Origin: Streptococcus pseudopneumoniae
GTDB taxonomy: Bacteria > Bacillota > Bacilli > Lactobacillales > Streptococcaceae
DNA length: 64,000 bases
Direction of reading: 5' to 3'
Assembly (NCBI RefSeq): GCF_001073085.1
Contig: NZ_JVFV01000042.1
Location: 140,227 to 204,226 of the forward strand
The notes under the pieces were generated by a model. That model did not search any database. It worked only from the letters and a program-made list of their open reading frames with translations, and was not told the origin of the DNA. Positions 18,730 to 27,072 of this stretch are shown here, in pieces; the first letter of the stretch is position 1; every line of letters begins with the position of its first letter. Both the position numbers and the translations under genes were made by a program.

Positions 18730-20979
18730 TTACAATTTCTCACGCGCAGCTTTAGCAGCTTCTACAAGGCGGATCAAGCTTTCTTTAGTTTCTGGAATAC
18801 CACGTGTTTTCAAACCACAGTCAGGGTTGATCCATACTTTCTTGCTTGGTACTTTAGCAAGGATGGCTTCGATAGTGTGGTCGATTTCGCCTTCGTTAGG
18901 CACACGAGGAGAGTGGATATCGTAAACCCCAGGTCCAACTTCTGTTTGGAAATTTTTCGCTTTGAGTTCGTCCAAGATTTCAAGGTTTGAACGGCTTGCT
19001 TCAAATGAGATAACGTCGGCATCCAAGTTGTCGATAGCTGGGATGATATCTGTAAATTCTGAGTAACACATGTGAGTGTGGATTTGTGTGTCTGGTGCTA
19101 CTGTTGAGTGTACCAAGCGGAAGGCTGGAATAGCCCAGTCAAGGTAGTCTTCGTACCAGTCGCTACGACGGAGTGGCAATTTCTCACGAAGAGCAGCCTC
19201 GTCGATTTGGATGATTTTCACGCCTGCAGCTTCAAGGTCAAGAACTTCATCCTTGATAGCAAGAGCGATTTGAAGAGTAGAATCCTTGATAGAGATGTCT
19301 TCACGTGGGAATGACCAGTTAAGGATGGTAACAGGCCCAGTCAACATACCTTTAACAGGTTTGTCAGTACGACTTTGTGCATAGCTAGACCATTTAACAG
19401 TGATTGGGTTGAGACGAGTGACATCACCCCAGATGATTGGTGGTTTAACACCACGCATACCGTATGATTGTACCCAACCGTTTTTAGAGAAGAGGTAACC
19501 TGACAAGTTTTGACCGAAGTACTCAACCATGTCATTACGCTCGAATTCACCGTGTACAAGCACGTCAAATCCTACTTCTTCTTGCCACTTGATCCATTCG
19601 TCGATGGTTTCAGCAAGGAAGGCATCGTACTCTTCTTGTGACAATTCACCCTTACGGAAGGCCAAACGTTTAGCACGAACTTCTTTTGTTTGAGGGAATG
19701 AACCGATGGTTGTTGTTGGAAGAGCTGGAAGTTTGAATGCTTCTTCTTGGATAGCTTCACGTTCTGCAAAGGCTGGCAAACGAGTGTAGTCTGCGTCAGT
19801 CAATCCAGCGATACGAGCACGAAGTTCCGCATTTTCACCAACACGTTCAGTCGCAAAGAGTTCTTTGTTAGCAGCAAGTGCTTCTGCACCTTGACCGTTG
19901 CGGATAGCATCCAAGTCACGGATCTCATCCAATTTTTCAACTGCGAACGCAAAGTGGTTCAAGATAGCTGGTTCAAATTCTTCGTTAGCAGTTGTAAATG
20001 GCACATGAAGAAGTGAACATGAGCTAGTCAAAACGATATTTTCAGCCGGGATTTGCTCAAGAACAGCCAAGCTCTTTTCGTAGTTGTTGCGCCAGATGTT
20101 CTTACCATTGACAATACCTGCATAGAGAGTCTTGTCAGCTGGGAAGCCACCTTTAACGAGTTCAAGAGTTTTCTTACCTTCAACGAAGTCAAGACCGATA
20201 GCATCTACTGGCAATTTGACAAGGTCAGCATAGACGTCACGAACGTCACCAAAGTATGTTTGAAGCAATACTTCAAGGCCTTTTTTGTCAGCCAAAAGCT
20301 TGTTGTAGAGGTTCAAGAAGAGAGCTTTTTCTTCTTCTGTCAAGTCTTTTACAAGAGCTGCTTCGTCCAATTGGATACGAGTCGCACCAAGTTCAGCCAA
20401 TTTAGCAAAAACATCTTGGTAAGCAGCTACTAAGCTATCTACGAAGTCTTCTGCTTTCACACCTTCTTCATAGTCTGATAATTGAAGGAAAGTGAATGGA
20501 CCTACAAGGACAGGACGAGTGTTAAGACCAAGTTCTTTAGCTTCTTGGAACTCATCAAAGATCTTATGACCAGCCAATTTGACTTGAGTGTCTTTTTCAA
20601 ATTTAGGAACGATGTAGTGGTAGTTAGTGTTGAACCATTTTTTCATCGGAAGGGCACGAACATCCCCTTTTTCTCCTTGGTAACCACGTCCCAAAGCAAA
20701 GTAACGTTCAAGATCAGACAATTCTAAGTTTTGAACAGATGCAGGAACTACGTTGAAAAGGAAAGCAGCATCAAGGAAGTTGTCATAGTGAGAAAAGTCA
20801 TTTGATGGGATTTCAGTGATGCCTTTTTCTTTGACGATGTTCCAGTGTTTCGCACGCAATTCTTTAGCCGCAGCCAAGAGTTCTTCTTCTGAGATTTCTT
20901 TTCTAAAGTATTTTTCAGTTGTAAATTTTAATTCGCGGAATTCACCCAAACGAGGGAAACCGATAATTGTAGTTGACAT
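18730..20979 (-). CDS. metE: Cobalamin-independent methionine synthase
   Basis: A 749-residue MetE that transfers methyl from 5-methyl-THF-triglutamate to homocysteine. The C-terminal catalytic barrel holds the zinc/homocysteine ligands: His in HTHMCYSEF, the Glu in SFEASRSN and the Cys in NPDCGLKTR. The N-terminal barrel begins [15 protein letters not shown]. The frame is open 53 codons further upstream, through the promoter, but GGAGG is 8 nt before this ATG and the protein begins as other MetE proteins do. Confidence 0.95.
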   Translation of the reverse strand: MSTTIIGFPRLGEFRELKFTTEKYFRKEISEEELLAAAKELRAKHWNIVKEKGITEIPSNDFSHYDNFLDAAFLFNVVPASVQNLELSDLERYFALGRGYQGEKGDVRALPMKKWFNTNYHYIVPKFEKDTQVKLAGHKIFDEFQEAKELGLNTRPVLVGPFTFLQLSDYEEGVKAEDFVDSLVAAYQDVFAKLAELGATRIQLDEAALVKDLTEEEKALFLNLYNKLLADKKGLEVLLQTYFGDVRDVYADLVKLPVDAIGLDFVEGKKTLELVKGGFPADKTLYAGIVNGKNIWRNNYEKSLAVLEQIPAENIVLTSSCSLLHVPFTTANEEFEPAILNHFAFAVEKLDEIRDLDAIRNGQGAEALAANKELFATERVGENAELRARIAGLTDADYTRLPAFAEREAIQEEAFKLPALPTTTIGSFPQTKEVRAKRLAFRKGELSQEEYDAFLAETIDEWIKWQEEVGFDVLVHGEFERNDMVEYFGQNLSGYLFSKNGWVQSYGMRGVKPPIIWGDVTRLNPITVKWSSYAQSRTDKPVKGMLTGPVTILNWSFPREDISIKDSTLQIALAIKDEVLDLEAAGVKIIQIDEAALREKLPLRRSDWYEDYLDWAIPAFRLVHSTVAPDTQIHTHMCYSEFTDIIPAIDNLDADVISFEASRSNLEILDELKAKNFQTEVGPGVYDIHSPRVPNEGEIDHTIEAILAKVPSKKVWINPDCGLKTRGIPETKESLIRLVEAAKAAREKL

Positions 20980-21059
20980 GTTTTGTCCTCCAAAAATTGT
21001 TGTTGAAACTATCTTAACAAAAAAGAAACTGTCTGTATAATTGTAAAAAATTAGGCTTT

Positions 21060-21080
21060 GATATAGTTTGAAACTATATC
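21060..21080 (-). promoter_or_regulatory. MET-box operator upstream of metE
   Basis: A perfect inverted repeat with half-site GATATAGTTT, one central base, and AAACTATATC. It matches the streptococcal MET-box (TATAGTTTnAAACTATA) bound by the LysR-type methionine regulator MtaR/MetR. It lies about 80 nt before metE, where an activator would act on the weak promoter downstream. Confidence 0.8.
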
Positions 21081-21094
21081 TCGATTTAAAAGAC

Positions 21095-21125
21095 AAAAAA
21101 AGATTTGGAGAAGATTCTCCAAATC
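21095..21125 (-). terminator. Terminator isolating metE from upstream transcription
   Basis: A perfect 10-bp stem GATTTGGAGA/TCTCCAAATC with a 4-nt loop, followed on the minus strand by seven Ts. It ends transcription arriving from higBA just before the MET-box. Confidence 0.85.
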
Positions 21126-21329
21126 CTTTGATAGACAATGATTAATAGAGTTTTTAAATATCTACGTTTAGAACAAAATATTAGTGAACCGAGAACTGAC
21201 TATGGCTTGCTATTAGAAAAGACTATAGGTTGGCTTTCTTTTGTAATTCTGATATTTACCTGAAAAGTGCAGACGGGAGGTAAAATTATCCAGTGGATGA
21301 TTTTAGCCAACCAAGTAATTTCATCCCTA
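21126..21329. other. Gene-free interval with nested inverted repeats
   Basis: No supported gene. A 41-codon plus-strand frame (from 21138) has no ribosome-binding site. Three nested pairings occupy 21228-21312: outer GGTTGGCT/AGCCAACC, inner TTTACCT (21255-21261)/AGGTAAA (21278-21284), and a small ATCC/GGAT hairpin at 21288-21298. Together they could fold as a three-way junction in RNA. On the minus strand this would lie between higA and the terminator before metE. I recognise no riboswitch class. Confidence 0.35.
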
Positions 21330-21623
21330 TCAACCTTTTTCCTGTTCAAGTGGAACGACTGCTAGTGTCTTTCCTAAACTGGCAAGAACTTTTAAGACGG
21401 TATCCAACTGAGGACTAGTCTTCCCTGTTTCCATCCTAGCAATAACAGGCTGGCTCACTCCACTGAGTTCTTCTAGCTTTTTCTGACTGATACCTTGCTC
21501 ATGTCTAGCTTCAATTAACTCACTCATGATAGCTACTCGCATATCACTTTCAAGGATTTCCTCCTTGGTGAAAAGTTGAGACCGAACATCCTTCCAATTA
21601 CTCCCAATAGCACTATTTTTCAT
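21330..21623 (-). CDS. higA: HigA-like antitoxin (XRE HTH)
   Basis: A 97-residue protein with an XRE/Cro helix-turn-helix ([24 protein letters not shown]) in its middle. It overlaps the upstream toxin gene by 11 nt, the reversed toxin-first order typical of HigBA. A GTG one codon upstream is in frame, but AGGAG is best spaced for this ATG. It should neutralise the toxin and repress the operon through the palindrome upstream of higB. A fragment of a second copy is at 24.75 kb. Confidence 0.85.
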   Translation of the reverse strand: MKNSAIGSNWKDVRSQLFTKEEILESDMRVAIMSELIEARHEQGISQKKLEELSGVSQPVIARMETGKTSPQLDTVLKVLASLGKTLAVVPLEQEKG

Positions 21624-21978
21624 CACTTACTCCTCTTTCTTTTAAGTCCTTCAGTTCACGCTTGGCTTTTTCAATTTCTCTCCTAGGAGTTTTCTGAGTC
21701 TTTTTGACAAAATGATGTAAAAGAACAAAACTCCCATCAAGCCAAGCTACAAATAAAATCCTATCCCTAAGAGGTCTTAGTTCCCAAATCTCATCTTCTA
21801 AATGTTTGATATAGGGTTCACCAGCTCTAGTCCCATGCTGACTCAACAACTCAATATAGTCGTTTAGTTTATTGAGTTTAATGCGACTATCTTTACTTTT
21901 ACGACTAGCCAATTCTCTCATATAATCCAAGACTGGCTCGTTTCCATTTTTGTCCTTATAAAAGTAAATCGTATGCAC
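21613..21978 (-). CDS. higB: HigB-like toxin of the RelE/Gp49 family
   Basis: A 121-residue RelE-superfamily mRNA interferase-like toxin (phage-derived Gp49-like/HigB group): the family pattern runs from [16 protein letters not shown] through [17 protein letters not shown] to [20 protein letters not shown]. Such toxins cleave mRNA at the ribosome. The start was set at GTG because AGAGG lies 7 nt upstream; a TTG immediately before it is also in frame. The operon has a promoter with an overlapping palindrome. Exact catalytic residues were not mapped. Confidence 0.85.
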   Translation of the reverse strand: MHTIYFYKDKNGNEPVLDYMRELASRKSKDSRIKLNKLNDYIELLSQHGTRAGEPYIKHLEDEIWELRPLRDRILFVAWLDGSFVLLHHFVKKTQKTPRREIEKAKRELKDLKERGVSDEK

Positions 21979-22000
21979 CAAGCAACCTCTTTTTAATTTA

Positions 22001-22029
22001 ATTATAACTTAAAAGTTATTAAAAGTAAA
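22001..22029 (-). promoter_or_regulatory. higBA promoter with overlapping operator palindrome
   Basis: On the minus strand TTTACT and TATAAT (22006-22001) are 17 nt apart. ATAACTT-AA-AAGTTAT (22004-22019), a perfect 7-bp inverted repeat, covers the edge of the -10 box, where a HigA antitoxin would bind to autoregulate. Confidence 0.65.
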
Positions 22030-22040
22030 TCCAAATACTT

Positions 22041-22076
22041 ATAAAAAGAAGACCTTAGAAAAACTCTAAAGGTCTC
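22041..22076 (-). terminator. Terminator after the hsdM-DUF1722-Pyr_excise unit
   Basis: AGACCTT-AGA pairs with TCTAAGGTCT on the minus strand and is followed by TCTTTTT. It separates this unit from higBA. Confidence 0.8.
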
Positions 22077-22134
22077 ATCTTTATTATTCGAAAAAATTAC
22101 GAAAAGAGTTCTAAATTAGAGTTAATCCTGACTC

Positions 22135-22500
22135 TTACTCCAGCTCTATCCCCTTTTCACGGAGATTAGCCAGACATTCCTCATAGTAGGTATCGTCATG
22201 TTCGCTATAGATAGTACTTTTCAGCTTCTCCTCTGCTAAGTCTTGATAAGGAGGGCAGGTCTTACCACGGTAGTTCTTGTCCAGCCACTCTGGACTGACC
22301 TTGTAACCACGACGCGCCATCTCCTCCATGATCAAGTCATGATAGGCATAGAGACGATAAGGCGAGTGGGTAAAGACATAGTCCACCGTCTCATGCTTTC
22401 TGCCCCAGCCATTGCCACGAAGGGCACAGCACTCTCGATGTTGTCCCAAGAGCTGAGGACGGGGAAGTTGTGAAATCAAAGCCTCATGCCAAAGTCTCAT
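22135..22500 (-). CDS. Pyrimidine-dimer DNA glycosylase-like (Pyr_excise) protein
   Basis: A 121-residue protein beginning MRLWHEALISQLPRPQLLGQ and containing HRECCALRGNGWGRKHETVDYVF. This resembles the Pyr_excise family related to phage T4 endonuclease V, a glycosylase/AP-lyase that starts repair of UV dimers. The catalytic Thr2 of T4 endonuclease V is not obvious (Arg2 here), so activity is uncertain. It overlaps the preceding gene by 17 nt and is probably translated with it. Confidence 0.6.
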   Translation of the reverse strand: MRLWHEALISQLPRPQLLGQHRECCALRGNGWGRKHETVDYVFTHSPYRLYAYHDLIMEEMARRGYKVSPEWLDKNYRGKTCPPYQDLAEEKLKSTIYSEHDDTYYEECLANLREKGIELE

Positions 22501-22888
22501 GGAAGTCTCCTTTCAGCAAGGTAGAATGTTTCAGATAAGCATTTGGGTAACGTTCGAGCAACTCTCTCGTCTGAACAATCAAGTCTTGCTTGGAAGCTTG
22601 ACCAAAGCGGTAGCGATCCAGCAAGAGCATATAGCCCTTGCGCTCATCAGGACTGGCGTTCTTTTTAAAATAGCCCCAAATATGCTGGAAGGCATTGCAA
22701 ACCTGACCCCTGTGTTCTGGAATCTGGCAGGCACAGTCAATCATCTCTTGAACCTGACTCACCTCCACCACTTCTTGCTTAAGATACTGTCGAATGTCCT
22801 TGTAAATATTGCTGGAATGGCTCAAAACAAGGTATTTATTTTCCGCCCAGAGTTGCTGACAAAGGGCACGTTGATTGTTATTTTCCAT
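22484..22888 (-). CDS. DUF1722 (YbgA-like) family protein
   Basis: A 134-residue protein with LWAENKYLVLSHSSNIYKDIRQYL near the N-terminus and a helical C-terminal half (LLLDRYRFGQASKQDLIVQTRELL), resembling the DUF1722/YbgA domain, sometimes fused to DUF523. Its function is unknown; YbgA-like proteins often neighbour DNA photolyase or other repair genes, and here it overlaps a Pyr_excise gene. It lies 80 nt downstream of hsdM on the same strand. Confidence 0.6.
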   Translation of the reverse strand: MENNNQRALCQQLWAENKYLVLSHSSNIYKDIRQYLKQEVVEVSQVQEMIDCACQIPEHRGQVCNAFQHIWGYFKKNASPDERKGYMLLLDRYRFGQASKQDLIVQTRELLERYPNAYLKHSTLLKGDFHETLA

Positions 22889-22969
22889 ATTTCTCCTTAC
22901 TTTCTACTAGTTCCCAGGAAATACGGAAACAAAGTTATTTTTATACAATGAGCGAATTAATTAAGCCCA

Positions 22970-24571
22970 TCACCCTTTAAAGTTTTTCAAAAACTCTTTG
23001 AACTCTGTATCGGCTTCCGGTGTGGTTCCGTGTAGTTGACCAAGCATTTCAAGTAGAGAAGCTGTTTGGTTTTGGATTGCTTCATTTGTCGTATTGATCT
23101 TGCTGACGATATCTGTCAGTGGCTCGACTTCTTCTTCCTCAAAGGTATCCACATAGCGAGGGATATTGAGGTTGTAGTCATTTTCGACGATTTCTTCATA
23201 GCTTGCAAGATGAGCAAACTTATCAATCTCCTCACGAGACTTGTAGGCTTCCAGAATCTTCTCGATATGAGCATCCGTCATGATATTCTGGTTTTTACCC
23301 TTATCAAACTCCTTAGAAGCATCGATAAAGTAAACATCACGATTGGTACGATTCTTTTTGAGAATGATAACCGTAGTCGGAATGCTGGTATTAAAGAAGA
23401 TATTGGCAGGTAGACCGATAACCGTATCAATAGCTCCTTCTTCTAACAAGGCCTTGCGAATAGTCCCTTCCGCATTCCCACGGAAAAGAACACCATGGGG
23501 AAGAACGATAGCCATGACCCCATTATCCTGCTTGAGGTGGTAATATCCATGTAGGAGGAAGGCAAAGTCAGCCTTGGACTGGGGCGCCAGTTTCCCAAAA
23601 GGAGAGAAACGAGGGTCGGCCATAAAGCCAGAACTTGCTGACCACTTGGCTGAGTAGGGAGGGTTCATGAGAACTCCATCAAAGTTGGTCGGTTCTTGAG
23701 TCGGCCAGTCTTCATCCAGTGTATCGGCATTGTGGAGAAATTGATTTTCAACTGGAACACCGTGTAGGATCATGTTCATCCGAGCCAAGTTATAAGTAGA
23801 GGTATTGAGCTCCTGATCAAAGTAGACCACTGTCTGCGGTTTATGAGAGTATTTCTTGGCATTGAGCAAGAGAGAGCCAGATCCCATGGTCGCATCATAG
23901 ATGGTAAAGCCTAGCTGATCCTCACGACCCAAAAAGGCAATCTGAGTCATGAGCTTGGCAACAGGCTGAGGCGTATAGAACTCACCAGCCTTCTTACCCG
24001 AGTCAGTCGCAAACTGACCAATCAGATACTCATAAGCATCCCCCAGCATATCGCCAGCATGACCAGCCACATCTAGCACAGCCAACTCTTTCATGACCGC
24101 TGCTACCGTTTGGTTTTGCTTTTGCGGAGTTGCCCCTAGCTTTTTAGAGTAGAGGTCGATATCTTCAAAGAGATTTTCATAGAGGTCGTCACTCTGCTCG
24201 ATATCACGAAAACCCTGAGCCAGATCTTCCAGCTGGAAAGTCCCCTCATTGACACGTGCTACCAGAGCCGTAAAGGTCAAGTCTGGTTTGATGATATAGT
24301 TGAGCTCATCATTCATGACAGAGACCAAATCCTCATGAGTATCTGCATCCTCGTAGTAATTGCGATAGACCTCAAGGGCACCCTCCAGACTATCTGTCCC
24401 CTCTTCCATGGTCTCAGCCACGAAAAAGAGCATCTTGTCTGACAGATACTTATAAAAGACCATGCCCAAAAGATAGGACTTGTAGTCGTTGGCATCCATC
24501 TTAGAGCGGAGAACATCCGCTGAGTTCCACAGGGCTTGGTAGAGCGACTGGGACGTTTGTGTTGTTTCCAT
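22970..24571 (-). CDS. hsdM: Type I restriction-modification methyltransferase subunit
   Basis: A 533-residue N6-adenine methyltransferase. The N-terminal helical HsdM domain (residues 10-145) is followed by the SAM-binding region (FYTPQPVAKLM from 199, DATMGSGSLL from 227) and the catalytic NPPY at 303-306. It appears intact. It is separated from hsdS and hsdR by a CBASS-like cassette and an hsdS remnant rather than sitting beside them. Only a weak Shine-Dalgarno (AGAAAG) precedes the ATG and no strong promoter is visible in the 60 nt before it. Confidence 0.95.
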   Translation of the reverse strand: METTQTSQSLYQALWNSADVLRSKMDANDYKSYLLGMVFYKYLSDKMLFFVAETMEEGTDSLEGALEVYRNYYEDADTHEDLVSVMNDELNYIIKPDLTFTALVARVNEGTFQLEDLAQGFRDIEQSDDLYENLFEDIDLYSKKLGATPQKQNQTVAAVMKELAVLDVAGHAGDMLGDAYEYLIGQFATDSGKKAGEFYTPQPVAKLMTQIAFLGREDQLGFTIYDATMGSGSLLLNAKKYSHKPQTVVYFDQELNTSTYNLARMNMILHGVPVENQFLHNADTLDEDWPTQEPTNFDGVLMNPPYSAKWSASSGFMADPRFSPFGKLAPQSKADFAFLLHGYYHLKQDNGVMAIVLPHGVLFRGNAEGTIRKALLEEGAIDTVIGLPANIFFNTSIPTTVIILKKNRTNRDVYFIDASKEFDKGKNQNIMTDAHIEKILEAYKSREEIDKFAHLASYEEIVENDYNLNIPRYVDTFEEEEVEPLTDIVSKINTTNEAIQNQTASLLEMLGQLHGTTPEADTEFKEFLKNFKG

Positions 24572-24635
24572 AGTGTTTCTTTCTAAGTTTTACAAATATT
24601 CTTCAAAAAGTGGTTGTTTAGAAATAACTAACCCT

Positions 24636-24758
24636 TTAGATAAACATATCCTGCAAGAGTTTCTTTTTGAGTGTTTCTAGCTGAGAAATTTTTTCTTGAT
24701 AAGCTGTGATGAGGTTATCGAGGTTTGAGAAATAAGAGCCAATGGCACTATTCTTCAT
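24636..24758 (-). pseudogene. Fusion scar: higA start joined to hsdS 3' end
   Basis: A 40-codon open frame begins MKNSAIGS, the same first residues as the intact HigA, then continues in frame as the C-terminal tail of an HsdS (YFSNLDN...KISQLETLKKKLLQDMFI). The join lies at SAIGS, residues shared by HigA and by HsdS, where EEQSAIGS occurs in the intact hsdS of this locus. It is a recombination relic rather than a gene with an obvious role, although it keeps an open frame and an AGAG sequence ahead of the ATG. Confidence 0.8.
24642..24692. repeat. Direct repeat, hsdM-side copy of the hsdS 3' end
   Basis: 51 bp matching 27079-27129 with two mismatches by my alignment. The two copies bracket the CBASS-like cassette in direct orientation. 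Confidence 0.85.
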
Positions 24759-24828
24759 CTCTTAGCCCTCTTTCCTTCAAATCTTGAAACTCCCGCTTGG
24801 CTTTCTCGATCTCTCTTCTAGGTGTCTT
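24748..24828 (-). pseudogene. 3' fragment of a second higB toxin gene
   Basis: 27 codons (with stop) encode [13 protein letters not shown] followed by a close variant of the last residues of the intact HigB. An in-frame TAA lies just upstream, so only the 3' end of the toxin gene survives. It overlaps the start of the HigA-HsdS scar exactly as higB overlaps higA at the intact locus, so this is the remains of a second, diverged higBA copy. Confidence 0.8.
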
Positions 24829-24901
24829 TTATGATGTCTATTCAAATAATTCTATTTATAGATAATACATTTTTTTCATACCTTCTATATTATATAAGTA
24901 A

Positions 24902-26332
24902 TTAGTTAATTAAACCACTTAAAAAAGTGTTGGTAATATTTACCTCAAAAGGGATAGTTTTACCGTAACAAATATTATTACTAACAATATAAGCTTCTAC
25001 GTAATGTCTACCGAAATACGAGGTCTTCTCTTTTAAAATTCTTTTTCCTTTAAAATAATTTCCTCTAAGGCAATTAGCATTTGTCGCTTCCATTCCGGTA
25101 TTAGTAACCTTCCAATAGATATCGTATGTTGGCGGAAAATTACCTTTTAATTCAAAATCAATATCTCCATTTTTCGATATTACATCTCCACTTTTAATAC
25201 GTTTCCTAATATTATCTTGCCTAAAAGAAGCACTGATACTTATTGGTAAAATTAATGATTCTGACCATTTACTTTTTTCATAATACGATAGTTCTTTCAA
25301 ATCTATTCCAATATTAAAATTTTTATTATCTATACTTCGTCTAATATAAAACATCTTCATCGAATCTGAAAATTCAATATTTGTACTAAAATCTGAGTAA
25401 AGTTGTTCTAACCAATATAGAAACTTTTTGAAATAACGTTCATCTTCACTCCATTTTGTAGATAAATTTTCTTTTTCATTTACAGGATTAAGTACACATT
25501 TACGATTGGTGCTGTCATTATCTATTCCCTCAATCAAATGTAAAATTACATTTTCTAATAATTCTTCAAATGTTTCACTTTTAGAAACAACCTTTTGATA
25601 AGATTTAGCAGCTAGCGTAGTAATAATAATTGAGGAAGGTTTGTACTCCAATTCATTCTCAAAACATACTTCTGCATGCCTTTTTAATAATTGAACAATC
25701 CTTTGTAAAGGTGTTTTAATTGTATATTCAGGAAATTCCTCGAAAATTTGATTTAATCTTTTATACTCTTCTTTATAATGCTCAAAATTAGACTGAGCCC
25801 GGAACCATTTATAATAACCTTTTGGGTTACTTATTTCCCAACTATTAGATAAATTATTAAAATCATGATGCCTCTTATCAGTGATGGCTATATCATCAGT
25901 TTGAGAATCGCCATACGGAACGCTAGGTAAAATATCAACATGAAAATTCACATCATCGCTGTATTCAATCGTCCAGCACCTATTACCATTATAAGGTTCC
26001 TTCTTCATACTATGTTTTTGCATGTAACTCTTTATATATTTCCCTAACAAATTTTTTAAATCCTCTTGAGCCTGTTCAAGCATATGTTTTCCAGTAAAAT
26101 TACACACTATATCAACGTCATAGTTTCCATCATTAGTAAGTGGCTTTATAGCAGTACCAAGTTTTATAGATCCTTGTAAAAAAATATCTGGTCTATAATT
26201 AGATAATTCTGAATCGGAAATATAATCTACTATGGAATAATATCTATTTGTTGCTTTTTCGTAATTTGCATCAGAAATATCAATACTTTCGATCAATTCT
26301 TCAAGTTCAGGAACAGGTCTTAGTTTCTTCAA
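24902..26332 (-). CDS. CD-NTase (SMODS + AGS-C), CBASS cyclic-nucleotide synthase
   Basis: A 476-residue cGAS/DncV-like nucleotidyltransferase. The active site is GS at residues 54-55 (QGSIKLGT), Asp72 and Asp74 (YDVDIV) and Asp133 (HVDILP), the complete CD-NTase metal triad. Residues 335-470 resemble the AGS-C sensor domain (YWKVTNTG, LRGNYF, YFGRHYVEAYI). CD-NTases make cyclic di- or trinucleotides upon phage infection. The start is TTG with GAGG 7 nt upstream. It lies 18 nt after the NUDIX effector gene; no Cap2 or Cap3 gene is present, fitting minimal (type I) CBASS. Distinctly A/T-rich compared with hsdR and hsdM. Confidence 0.88.
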   Translation of the reverse strand: MKKLRPVPELEELIESIDISDANYEKATNRYYSIVDYISDSELSNYRPDIFLQGSIKLGTAIKPLTNDGNYDVDIVCNFTGKHMLEQAQEDLKNLLGKYIKSYMQKHSMKKEPYNGNRCWTIEYSDDVNFHVDILPSVPYGDSQTDDIAITDKRHHDFNNLSNSWEISNPKGYYKWFRAQSNFEHYKEEYKRLNQIFEEFPEYTIKTPLQRIVQLLKRHAEVCFENELEYKPSSIIITTLAAKSYQKVVSKSETFEELLENVILHLIEGIDNDSTNRKCVLNPVNEKENLSTKWSEDERYFKKFLYWLEQLYSDFSTNIEFSDSMKMFYIRRSIDNKNFNIGIDLKELSYYEKSKWSESLILPISISASFRQDNIRKRIKSGDVISKNGDIDFELKGNFPPTYDIYWKVTNTGMEATNANCLRGNYFKGKRILKEKTSYFGRHYVEAYIVSNNICYGKTIPFEVNITNTFLSGLIN

Positions 26333-26350
26333 TTTAATACCTCAAATATC

Positions 26351-27067
26351 TTATAAAATATATTTTGAATGTGCACCGATTTTTTTAGAAAAACCATTAA
26401 TCTGTACGCACTCTTTTTCAATATCTCGACAATCTATTAACTTGATCGTATTATGCTTACTTTGATAATCGGATATTAGATTCTCATATTCTTTTGGTAA
26501 ATATATTTCGTAAATATCGAATATTAGAATTTCTTCTTTTTGATAATTTGTTGAAAATCTAATTCTAGGTTCTATTTGTTTAACATACTCAATTCTTATA
26601 TTCCTTAAGGCTTCTTTAGGAAGAATATTATCTGTTATTATTTCTTCTAAAAATTCTCTATACACTGATACTTCACGATTTTTTCTAGAATTAAACCAAT
26701 CTAAAATCTTTAATACATACTTACCTTTAGAAAAAAAGCGTAAATCCCCATCCTCATAAAATCCCACTTCATTCTCAAATCTAATTTCAAATCTAGTCTC
26801 TAACTCTTTGAATGAATCATAAACTTTATAAACACCTCCAACAGGTTGATATTGATCTATATGCTCCCCTTTTATCAAAAGATACTTATTAGCAATTTTT
26901 ATTCTATATAAATAAGCAATACTAAATCTGATATCTTTGTTCCAGAAACGAAGCACATCTAAATACATTTTAATTCTTTTTCTGTTTGCAAATGCAAATC
27001 CAATTATTACCCATATAACATTTGTTAATAATCCTATAAAAATATCAAACAACAGAAAATCCTCCAT
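26351..27067 (-). CDS. Membrane-anchored SMODS-associated NUDIX-like CBASS effector
   Basis: A 238-residue protein with one N-terminal membrane helix (about residues 8-28) and a soluble domain containing KGEHIDQYQPVGGVYKV and, further on, SVYREFLEEI. These resemble the beta-strand and REXXEE-like helix of the SMODS-associated NUDIX domain. It would act as the effector bound by the CD-NTase product. The ATG has no upstream Shine-Dalgarno; GGAGG overlaps codons 1-3 and is 8 nt before a TTG at 27052, which may be the true start (233 residues). It begins 6 nt after the hsdS stop. Confidence 0.72.
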   Translation of the reverse strand: MEDFLLFDIFIGLLTNVIWVIIGFAFANRKRIKMYLDVLRFWNKDIRFSIAYLYRIKIANKYLLIKGEHIDQYQPVGGVYKVYDSFKELETRFEIRFENEVGFYEDGDLRFFSKGKYVLKILDWFNSRKNREVSVYREFLEEIITDNILPKEALRNIRIEYVKQIEPRIRFSTNYQKEEILIFDIYEIYLPKEYENLISDYQSKHNTIKLIDCRDIEKECVQINGFSKKIGAHSKYIL

Positions 27068-27072
27068 TAAAT

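Noticed and set aside
20980..21138. 53-codon N-terminal extension of MetE
   Set aside because: It runs through the MET-box and a terminator and has no homology to MetE; a strong Shine-Dalgarno precedes the downstream ATG.
21138..21263. A 41-codon plus-strand peptide with a hydrophobic end
   Set aside because: No ribosome-binding site and no promoter; it overlaps the nested inverted repeats.
24636..24758. A functional 40-residue protein
   Set aside because: It is explained as a recombination join of higA and hsdS sequences; its open frame is inherited from both parents.
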